This document shows, piece by piece, positions 25,140-34,500 of a stretch of DNA of 64,000 nt. This stretch comes from Strigops habroptila. Its lineage: Eukaryota; Chordata; Aves; Psittaciformes; Psittacidae. Under the pieces are notes generated by a model. The model was not told the DNA's origin. It made no database searches and saw nothing but the letters and a program-made list of their open reading frames with translations. Position numbers and translations under genes: made by a program. Numbering within the stretch: the stretch's first letter is position 1; the number at the start of each line of letters is the position of its first letter. The stretch covers positions 14,270,744 to 14,334,743 of the forward strand of contig NC_044288.2 in NCBI RefSeq assembly GCF_004027225.2, in the 5' to 3' direction.

Positions 25140-25480
25140 GGCTCACTGGGCTTTGAGCTATTAATTTATTTACATTAATTATACTTTTCAATACCCTAGA
25201 GGCTTCGCTGACTAATAAGAAGACTTAATTTAACCAACCATCCACTGATTGAGAAATAGAGGCTGTATTTCATCATCTACATCTTTAATTGAGCCTTTAC
25301 TGGTTAATTATTCCAATTACTTTTGGTTATTTGTAAGCAGAATTGCTAAAGCATGAACACATAAGCCAATCTTCACATCTGCATGCAAGTCAAGACTGGA
25401 GATTAAATATGCAAAATAAATGTTTTCATATCTTTCCCCCCAAAAGTATTCAAACTCTCCCCATGGCTGCATAAATTCTG
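25140..25480. promoter_or_regulatory. ATTA-rich candidate conserved element
   Basis: A compact AT-rich block with many homeodomain cores (ATTAATTTATT, ACATTAATTATAC, CTTAATTTAAC, GGTTAATTATTCC). It may also be just distal 3'UTR, since it ends with AATAAA at 25415. Called on composition only. Confidence 0.25.
25415..25420 (+). terminator. Candidate poly(A) signal for GALNT10
   Basis: An AATAAA hexamer about 3.0 kb after the GALNT10 stop, followed by a T-rich stretch (tgttttcatatctttc). Confidence 0.3.
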
Positions 25481-26662
25481 CTGCTTTTAAGTATCAGAAT
25501 CCCAGACAACAGGGGGATCCCTGGAGGTGTGTTATGTTGCATGATAATACTTCGATTTGCTCTTGAAGCTGTTGTTGATTTAATACTGGTGCTAATCTCT
25601 CAGGCCTACAGATAGAGTAATAGGTTTGGGGCTCTGATGTGTGCAAGGTGGCTTTTTTCATGCCTGGGAAATTAACTTTCTTTTCCACACCATAATAGAA
25701 GAACGTGTGAGCCTTACTGAAAGGGGAATTCAGCATCATTAAAATAAAGATGTGCCTTTTAAAATGTAAATGTACAGCAAATGCTTAAACTTGAACCATT
25801 TCCTAGTGCCTTGCTGGACAAGAAAGGAGAGAGGAAGAGGTTGGGAGATAAGGATGTCAGAGAAAGCTTGACTCGTGCAGTGTTTGTGTTTGTGTGTGTT
25901 TTCTAGTATGTCCAACTTGAAAGTGCAAGATCTGTGTGAACGACAGTAATTCTGAAGCTCTGGGGTTTCCTTTGTTAAATCAATACCAGTAATGACTCGG
26001 GGAAGGGGGATGTCACTCCTAGTAGAAAGACTTGGAAAGGATGGCAGCTTCTTCTTGGTACGCTGTAACAACTAAAGCTAAACCAGGGGACGTCTTGGTT
26101 AGCTGTTGGATGTTTCACCTCATGGTGAAGGCTCATGCATTTCACCAGCATGCAAGATCCTGCATTTTATTTTCTGAGTATCCAAATCAGAAATCACAAA
26201 CAGTCCCAAAGGCATTATAAAGCCACTGGATCTACGTGGCCTTAAATCTACTAGTCCAACTCTAAAATCCTAATCCAAATTAGTGAGCAAGCAAATGTGA
26301 ACTTCAACCACAAAACAAGATAAAAACTGATCAAACTAATAGACTAAAACATTGTGATACCAATAACAAATAGCTGTAGCCTCTAGGGTGGAGAAGGGAA
26401 TTGGTTTCAAAATGCATTCTCCAGGATCTCGGTGATAGGTTTGTCTATTCCTTGTACTGCATGCGTTTTATCTGTAAAACTGGATGGTGCCTCTTGAATC
26501 AGTGTATATTTATTTTGTGCATATTAGGACAAACAGCCTAATATCTGGGGGTGGTAAAGGACTTGTAGCACTTTAATGTAGTAGCTTTCATAAACTGGGA
26601 ATCATTGATAGAATGCCTAGTGTTTTTAAAGTTGAATGGACTTCCTTTTATAATATATTTAA

Positions 26663-26668
26663 AATAAA
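26663..26668 (+). terminator. Candidate distal poly(A) signal for GALNT10
   Basis: AATAAA followed within 30 bases by T/GT-rich sequence (tttttaatgtgttttctg, then tgtgtgtgc), a good downstream element. The AT-rich tract before it resembles a 3'UTR end. This is the best of three hexamers, but unproved. Confidence 0.35.
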
Positions 26669-28283
26669 TTTTTAATGTGTTTTCTGAACACTGTGTGTGC
26701 AGAAATGACTGTCCCTGCCTGGTTTGCTCCAGGGATTGATTTCCCTTCTCTCTGCTTCTTAGGACAATAAGCTCAGTTACCCTGGTCTGGTGTTTCCCCA
26801 GCACAGGCTTCCTGCTACATAAGGGACTATTCTCCTTCATCCCCCCGGGAAGCATCCTTCCCGGCTGCCCTTTGCATCAGGTATTTACTGTGCAGGGTTT
26901 ACTGTGGTCATGCCCAAGCGCTGTGTTGAGCAGACAAGGCAGATTGAGGCAGCTGGGGCTGCAGAGATGCTTGTGGGCACTTCTCTGTCTGTCCCTCACA
27001 GCTGCTTCCCTCTGGCTCCAAGGCCATCAGGATCAATCCATGCTGCCCCAAAGCTCCAGCCCATCGCCAGACCCTCCAGCATTTCAACTCAGACAAGTTT
27101 AAAGAGCCACAGCCGTGAGGGGAGGAGACACGTGAGGAGAAATGTCAGATGTGGACAAGGCTGGAGGAGATTCGGACGGAGATATGTTTGCGTAAGGAAA
27201 TGCTCCGTGCCCAAGGGCGCAGTCTCAGGGGGACTATGGCCATGGTGGGTGACTTGTGCTGAGGTAGGACACCCCCAATGGACGATGGCCATGGACAGTC
27301 CTTGTTGGTAGGGCACAGAGGAGCAGAGGAAACTCAGCCAAAGGAAGGAGGAGGAAAGCCATTTATTGCAATGTGAATGTTTCTTAGTAACTAAACCAGT
27401 GATTAGAAGTTTTAGTTAGCAACTAAGAAAGTAAAAATCCCCTAGGTTGATGCAGTTGCAGATGACGCAGTGCTGGAGCATCACCTGCTGCGGTGAGTGC
27501 CTCGTGGTCAAAGCCACGGCTGGTTTTCCATAGGGAGCAGGTTTGAGTGTAGTTGGCGGCTGCCCCATGTGGGTGAGTACTCCAGGCAAGGGACTCGGGC
27601 AGTCTTGTCCTCCAACCAAGCACTGCCATGCCTGGCCGGTGACGCTTTGCTGTCCTCTCCAGAGCCTCAGCTCGCAGTGAAGTGACACCCAGGCAGCAGC
27701 CCCCACGCCAGGGATGTTCCCTGCCCATAGCCTGCCATCACCCACGTGTGCAAAGCAGCACAGGAAGCTTTTCTCAAAGGCAGTTTGTGTGTTTACTGCT
27801 GAGATACATGGCCATGAGCATAAGATGATAAAATGACCTCAGCTTACACGTGTGTCTTGTCTGAACTACCTGTTCCTGCGGTCTGGGGTAAAGCTGTCAC
27901 CCTCCTTTCTCATGGCATCTGCCTCAGAGCAACTGCTGCAGATCTGTCCTACCCCTCGGTTTGCAGGGGAGGGTTTTGAACCACTCACTGCCCTCTTTGT
28001 GTTCTAATCTTCCACACAGGGAGAGCTGTGGTTCAGGTGGGTTTACGGACTGCTCATGGTCCTACCCGTGCTCCTGTTGGGACTCTCAGCAGTTTCTGCT
28101 GTCACTGTACCTGCTGTGGCCTTCCTGGTGCTTCTCACTTAAATCGATGGGGTGAAAAACTGTGAAATAAGAGGACAAACAATAACACGTGGAAAAATGT
28201 GCATGTGGGAAAATCAGCAGGTGGGAAGGGAAGGGAAAGCAAGGGAAGGGAAAGCTCTTTGTGGGGGGAGCAGCAGTCAGCTG

Positions 28284-28340
28284 CAAGCTTGGACTTCATG
28301 ATCTTAAAGGTCTTTTCCAACCTGGTTGATTCTATGATAA
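28284..28340 (+). repeat. CR1 LINE 3'-end fragment
   Basis: A short tail ('ttcatgatcttaaaggtctt', 'ttccaacctggttgattcta') matching the sense end of avian CR1 and similar to the copy at 23055-23133. Confidence 0.88.
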
Positions 28341-29380
28341 CGTATGGTCCCAAGGGAAGACACTGCTGTGATTCGTGGCCACAGGACCATTTCCCAGTGG
28401 GAGGGTGTGCCAAAAGCCGTAATGGTGTGTTTTAGCAGGTTCAGTGTGTGCCACCCTAGAAAGACACTGCAGAGTGTGTGAGGCTGGGTGTATAAAAACA
28501 ATACAAAAGGACATTTTGTCAGCAAAGACCTTCTGGGGGGTGTCATTTCTGTCCCCGGAACCCCAAATAGCTCCATTAAACCACTAAGTTCCAAGTGACA
28601 GCTACACTGCAGACCTGTCTTTAGAGGGTAGTGCTGCTCCAGCTAAGATTTAAAGGCCTGTGCAGGCTCCCCTCCTTTGCTTAGGGGGCTGCCTCGGCTG
28701 GGCAGGACATTACTGCTTCCAGGGCATTAAAGCTGCCTGGGTGATGATGGGTTTATGAAACACTGTTTCTCACTTCATTGCAGCTCCCACCAGGAATTAT
28801 TGGATGGCATTAGTGATAGATACCTAATAAAGATTGCCTCTATGATGCTGTTTATTTCACAGCAAGCTAGTTCTGGACTAGCAGACTCTGAAATCTTAAG
28901 GTTTTCCCACGAGGACAAATGTGCTGAAATAAAGTGCAATTACACAAACACCTCCATGCACCTTGCTTTTTCTTTTTGAAAGACTGAACAAGGTGTCATT
29001 GTGTTAGCTGGAGCTGGGGGTTCTCAGCACTGAATTAGCAAACAGTGACAAAAGCAGGGGTTTGCCTTTGGGCATTGCAAAACGACTTAAAGTCTTCTCA
29101 TCCGCATAGGCTGAGAGGTTGCAGCTCAAGATGAAATACAACCTGGTAGTGCCAGTGGTTCCAGCTGCTCCCAGCTTCCCACAGAATAGCCCAGGGAGCA
29201 CCTGCAGAATCTCCTCATGGGGACAGGACAAGTCCTGCATGTTATGAGCATGTTCCTTTTATCTACTGGCTGCTGTTATCATCTGTCCCTGCAGTCTGTG
29301 CTGTCAGCTTCCCGAATGGCAGGAGGGTCCTTCTGTAAGATCTCCTCAGCCCGTTGTTTGAGTCTTAGTTGTGATAAGAT

Positions 29381-29712
29381 TGTGGTGGGTTAACCCTGGC
29401 TGGACACCAAGTGCCCACCAAAGCTGCTCTAGCTCCTCATCTGGACAGGGGAGAAAAAATAGAGTCAAGGACAGGGAGAGGTCACTCACCAGCTTCCATC
29501 ACAGACTTGACTTGGGGAAATCAGCTTCATTTATTACCAATGAAATCAGTGGGATAAGGAGAAATAAACCCAAATCTTAACCCACCTTCCCCCAACCCTC
29601 CATTCTTCCTGGGTTTAATTTCGCCCCCAATTTTCTCCACCACCTCCCCCCAGTGCTGCAGAGAGATGGGGAATGGGGGTTGTGGTCACTGCATCACGTT
29701 GTTTCTACTCAA
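29381..29712 (+). mobile_element. Avian LTR-like interspersed repeat (partial)
   Basis: It begins TGTGGTGGGTTAACCCTGGC and continues with 'gctggacaccaagtgcccac', 'ggacaggggagaaaaaatag', 'acagggagaggtcactcacc' and 'gacttggggaaatcagcttc', a sequence I recognise as a high-copy avian repeat starting with TG as LTRs do. Similarity fades after about 29712, so only one end is present. No retroviral reading frame accompanies it. I cannot name the family with certainty. Confidence 0.65.
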
Positions 29713-31078
29713 CACAAAGACAAGCCTTGAAAGCTTGTGAGTGGGAGCTCCGAGATCACTGTCAGCCTTCTGGTGTTTTCCCTTTCCCAAAACCAAGGGA
29801 CTATCTGTGTGCGTTTTGCCAGGAGGGTGTTGAGACAGGCAAATCCCAGGTAATGTGGCCAGCAGCTGTTTTAAGTGTTGGCATCTTGTTTTTTTTAATC
29901 TCTTTGCTGTTCGCTAACTGCTTCTTGGTCTGTGGGTAACTTGTTTCCACCTCATTCCCACTGGAGCGGCCGGCTCACGGCTGTGGTGTCCCCAGGAACA
30001 TGCATTGTGGTTCTTTCCATGTCCCAGGGCCAAACAGAAAGTAATTGCCTGAAGGCACCAGCAGTAAATGTGAGGCAAGAGGCAGAACTGTCCCTGACTC
30101 TCCATGTTTGTTCTGTGTTTGGTGTTGCAAGGGCTGCCTCGGTAATAGGGATTTTGGTGTTTCAGTCTCTTTGCAGGGACCAGGCAGAGCTCTGAGATCT
30201 CTGTTGCATGGAGCGGGATCAGCCGAGGGCTGGAGGAGTCTCTTCCAAAGCTATTCTGTGTGTGTGACTTAGCACGGTTCATCCCATGCTAACGCACGTT
30301 GTTCCGCATCCAGGCTTTCAGACTTTGAAGCTATTTTAGTCTATAGAACCTTTTTTTCCTGTTTGTACGTAAACTCCTCTATTCAGGAACATGAAATCCC
30401 TTTCCATTTACAGCTGCTCACGCAGCTCTGACAGCAGCATACGCTGTCTGCATTAGAGAGGTCACCGCGCTTCCAGAACCAGCATCTTTTCCCCACGGAT
30501 CAATAGGAATTTCTTCCCTGCTCCCTTCTTGCCCCTTTTTATAGGGTTGGTTTTTGTTCGTTTTGGGTTTTTTTCCCCCTGAAGGTGACACAAACGCAGA
30601 GCTTCACCTCTGCAAACGTTTTTCCAGCTCCAACTTTTCCCTTATCCCTGCCTTAGGAAAACCAGATCCGCTATTTCAGCTCTCCTACCTACGTGCCATG
30701 CGGTGACCGCAGCCGAGAGCCGCCGCTTGCCGAGCACGCCGGTCCGAGGTAGCGGGGCCGAGTCGTTGCTCGGGCGGGGCGGTCCGGCTGCGCGGCGGGT
30801 CCCTATGGAGCTGCTCCCCGGTGAGGCGGGCCGGGGCCGGGTGTCACCGCGGTGCCCCGGCAACGCCGCACTCCCCCCCTGCTCTCCCGCCGACCTTCCG
30901 GCTGCCGTGCTCCAGGGGAGGCGGGCCGGGGCTGCGCTGTGGCGGCGAGACAGGCGGTGCCTCTCACCAATAGGAGCGCGGAGCGGCGTGTGTACGCCCC
31001 GCCCCTCGGGCAGCACCGCCCAACCAGCGCCCCTCCTGCAGGCGCGGGGGGCGGGACTTCCGCTGCCGGGGAGGCGGT

Positions 31079-31110
31079 TTTGTGTGTGTGTGTGAGTGAG
31101 TGAGTGAGTG
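31079..31110. repeat. (TG)n(TGAG)n microsatellite
   Basis: A TG run passes into TGAG repeats just after the ETS motif in the SAP30L promoter or 5'UTR. Confidence 0.9.
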
Positions 31111-31225
31111 CGAGCGGGGTCCCCGCGGGCCGCGGCGCTTGGGGGGCCCGGCGCGGCCTCCGCTGAGGGGCCCTCCCGCGCCCTGCCCTCCGCTGCCGGC
31201 GGCGCGGCGCCTCCTGCCGGCGCTC

Positions 31226-31310
31226 AGGGGGGTCCCCCCTTGAGGGGGCCCCTGCAAGAGTGGGGGGCCCCCCGCGGGGGTGCCGGGGTTCCCCCCCCCC
31301 GCCTCTCCGG
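31226..31310. repeat. Alternating G- and C-runs, hairpin or quadruplex-prone
   Basis: Runs of 4-6 G alternate with 4-10 C, including palindromic TGGGGGGCCCCCC at 31261. They lie 90-170 bases before the SAP30L start codon and could fold into stable hairpins or G-quadruplexes in the 5'UTR. Confidence 0.75.
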
Positions 31311-31398
31311 AGGGTACGAGGCGACGGCGGCGGCAGCAGCGAGTGTTTCCCCCCGGTTGTCGGCTCCCCGGGCGGGGTGAGGGGCGGGCAGGTGGGCG

Positions 31399-31584
31399 AT
31401 GAATGGTTTCAGCACCGAGGAGGACAGCCGGGATGGGCCTCCCGCCGCCCCCTTTTACGGCCAGAGCTGCTGCCTCATCGACGACGGGGACCGCTGCGTG
31501 CGCCCCGCCGGCAACGCGTCCTTCAGCAAGAGGATCCAGAAGAGCATCTCGCAGAAGAAGCTGAAGCTGGACATCGACAAAAGT
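31399..31584 (+). CDS. SAP30L: SAP30L coding exon 1
   Basis: It has 62 codons, [20 protein letters not shown] to [10 protein letters not shown], with C24, C25 and C33 of the zinc finger. The start ATG is the first in frame and matches the family N-terminus. Donor GTGAGT. Confidence 0.97.
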
Positions 31585-34500
31585 GTGAGTTGCGGCCAAG
31601 GACGAACCCCCGGGGACACCCCCTGTTGTTTTTATGGCCCGGCCCCGCACTGCGGGGAGGCCGCCGGCGGGAAGTTGCTGCCCCACAAGGGCGAGCGGAG
31701 CCCTCCCGTGGCCCCGGGGCGGGGGGGGGTGTCACTGTACCCCGGGAGCTGCGTGTGTGGGGACACGGGTGCGATGGTCTGCGGGGCAAAGGCGGTTCGT
31801 CTACACCGCGGTTTCCCATCGTTACCACGCTGGGGCTCGGGAAGAACATGCCGGGGTAAAGTCACGGCTGTTCCCCTTGGTTGTGTCCTGAGGGTTAACG
31901 AAGCAGCGCTAAAAACGGTGTTTGGGGGGGAAGCTTTCATGCGGTGGGAAGCAGATGATGTTGGGGGGGGGAGGGGGGCGAAGGGACCTTTGCTTCAGAG
32001 GTAATAGCGCTGGTTTAATTTCGGTTTCGTATTGAAAGCCGCCGCTGCAGCTAGGTGGAATCAGCGGGATGGGTTGCTGTTGCAGTTCGGGCTCGCTGGC
32101 GGTATTCCTTCAGTAGCGGAGAATTCCTGTTCTCCTGAGGCAGGTTATTACCGCATCTAATGGGAAGGGTGAGGCGTGCTGTCTCTTCACCAGGGCACCT
32201 GCATGCTTGTTAGCTGGTCGGCACTGAGCAGCTCGATTTGCTGCTGACCCCTTAGTGACATTAAGTGACAGCTGTCAGCTCAAGATAGAAACGGGTCGCT
32301 TGCCAAGTAGAGAAATAGGTAGAGCAGAGCAGCCTGTCACAGAGTACAGAAGGAATTTCTCAGGAGCGGCTCAGTTAACGGAGTTCTGCTTTTCTTACCT
32401 CATCTTTGAAGGTTAAAACTACTAAAATAAGAAACCAAAAGGCGAAGTTTTGTGTCGGACTGTTTGGCAGCTTCCCTGCTTGGTTGGGTCCCTTTCTGAG
32501 AGCCTGAATACATCACATCATGGGAAGAGAGTGACTCAATTTGAAATACAGTCTTATTAAAACCCAGATTGTTTGTCCTCGTTCTAGTCCTCAGCAGAAT
32601 TTTCTTGTGGAATAGTAATTTCATTCACTTTAGGAATGATTCTTTGTTGACAGATGTAAGGCTTTAGAAATAAAAAGAGCAGATCAGACTAATGAACTCA
32701 AAATGAAGGGAACGTGTGAAGCTGGCTGCATAAAGTGATTTCGGATGTTGGGTGTCTGTGTCTTTTGCCTGAGCAAGTAATTTTGATCATTTGTGGTTCT
32801 TTTTTTCCTATATGCTAAGTTTAGTGAGATAATGTTTGTTAAAAAGGGGAGATAATGTTTGTTAAAAAGGGGGTTCTGTGGCAGGATAAGCTGTAGGAGA
32901 CATTTTCTTTTGGTTTGCTTGTTTGAATTGAGGTAATTACCCAACTTCTATTTGGTCTAGATTTTAAACCACTTGCATTAATAATCTTCTGTAGTATTCA
33001 AACCAGAACATTCAGAAAGAATGGAACAGAACAATGTTTTTCTTGGTAGTTACCTGGTAGTAAGTCCTGAAGCAAATGCTCTTCCTCCAGACAATTACCT
33101 ATGGGGGGGATTTCCGACATACGATTGCAACCATAAAAAGAAATGTATTATCTGCAGAGGTTCATGTTCAGCTGGAGCTCTCGAGTCCTTCATTTTCCTT
33201 GCCTTTTGTCTTTGTAATGTAAATTATCTCGAACTCAAGAGGACGATATCAGGCCTGGGCTTTAAGATTAGAAATTCCTTGCCGTCATGAGGCAGGCGGT
33301 CATGCCAGTCACCTCTAATGCTGCTGTGGAAGTGGCTGCTGCTGAATGCTGTTCCTGCAGTACTCGCTTTGATTGCTTTTTCACCACTTCTGATTCTTAG
33401 GTGAGGCATCTGTATATTTGTGATTTTCACAAGAACTTCATCCAGAGTGTCCGAAACAAAAGAAAGAGGAAGACAAGTGATGATGGGGGTGACTCTCCTG
33501 AGCATGAAACGGATGTCCCGGAGGTTAGTAGGTGCCAAGGGGATGCAGGCTGCTTTTGAGCATGTTGAAGTTTCACTTGGATATTTTCATGTATCAGAAA
33601 ATACTTGTATTTTAAATTGCAGCTCCACTGAAACTGCTGTGGAGTTACTCTCGCTTTTCAGGGAGACTTTTTTTTCTGATGTGTCAAAATGTCCCAATTT
33701 TCTTCTTCATTCCTGTGTGAGTTCTTTGCCCATGGAAAGTTTTCTATAAAAAGAGGTGTAATAAGATAACTGCACAGCTTCATGTATGTCCTGCTTCCAA
33801 ACAGAGCTGTGAAAACAGTATTTGATACTAATGCTTATTTTCATTGGTGGCTGAGGCCCCGATGTGGTTCTTTGTTACCTTCCTGTGCATCGGTTTGCAG
33901 ATACACTAGAGAATTCACTAGGTCACTCTCTGCATGTTTGGGTATTTGTTATCCAGGGATATTTAGCTTTTCCAGACCTTTGCATAAATGGTATTTTTGG
34001 CACTGTTCAAAACTACCATCAGATAATCTGCAACCTCTTTATTTGCAGGAAATAGGCCTGGGGGAGGTTCTCTGTGTTGCAGAACTCTAGAATAACCTCT
34101 TCTCTGGACCACCGTGTGCTCTATTTGCTTTGGTGATGTTTCTGGAACTGCTGACATTGCAGAAAGTTGTGCAGAGGTGATGTTCAGAGTTCTGGCCACC
34201 TCAGCAGAGCCCTCTGCTGGAAATGCCACCTGGAATGGCAAAAAGCATTTTAATTTCAGGGGGGAGAATCATCTTGCATCGGAGCTGTGCCTTGGCTGCA
34301 AAGCTCTGTCCATGCACCTCCGGTGTGGGAGTGTTGAAGGAATAGAAAGCTTTTTGTTTGTGTGTTTTTTTTAAGGATACCTCACTTTTTGTTGTAGCTG
34401 TTTGTATTTCCATTCTAAAAGGTTCTCCATGAAACCTTTCCTATACAGGCTTTATGTTAGTCGCCAGGATGAAGACCCAGCTGGCATCTAAAAATGTTAG

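Larger units (their letters stand above)
22397..26690 (+). other. GALNT10: GALNT10 3'UTR and flank (extent uncertain)
   Basis: After the stop the sequence is AT-rich with a short ATATAT run. AATAAA hexamers at 25415, 25743 and 26663 are candidate poly(A) signals, and none can be chosen without transcripts. The interval contains a minisatellite (22766-23040) and a CR1 tail (23055-23133), and an ATTA-rich island at 25140-25480. Confidence 0.5.
26691..30690. other. GALNT10-SAP30L intergenic region
   Basis: No coding exon is recognisable. It holds a CR1 tail (28284-28340), an LTR-like repeat (29381-29712), a GGAAG/GGAAA purine patch near 28225-28255, and an AT-rich unique block at 28755-28990. 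Short frames here lack any family signature. Confidence 0.7.
30690..32060. promoter_or_regulatory. SAP30L: CpG-island promoter of SAP30L
   Basis: The sequence changes abruptly to very high G+C with frequent CpG around the first SAP30L exon. It carries CCAAT at 30967-30971, GC boxes (CCCCGCCCC near 30997; GGGCGGGAC near 31048) and an ETS-type ACTTCCG near 31056, with no TATA. This is the layout of a broad housekeeping promoter. The transcription start probably lies around 31060-31250, but it cannot be fixed from sequence. Confidence 0.85.

Noticed and set aside
30964-31686. 240-residue antisense frame over SAP30L exon 1
   Set aside because: Lies in a CpG island where stop codons are rare, is Pro/Gly/Arg/Ala-rich, overlaps a well supported exon and has no domain.
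31585-32004. Extension of SAP30L exon 1 by an open intron frame
   Set aside because: The donor GTGAGT at 31585 joins to [10 protein letters not shown], needed for the zinc finger; the extension is low-complexity and unlike the family.
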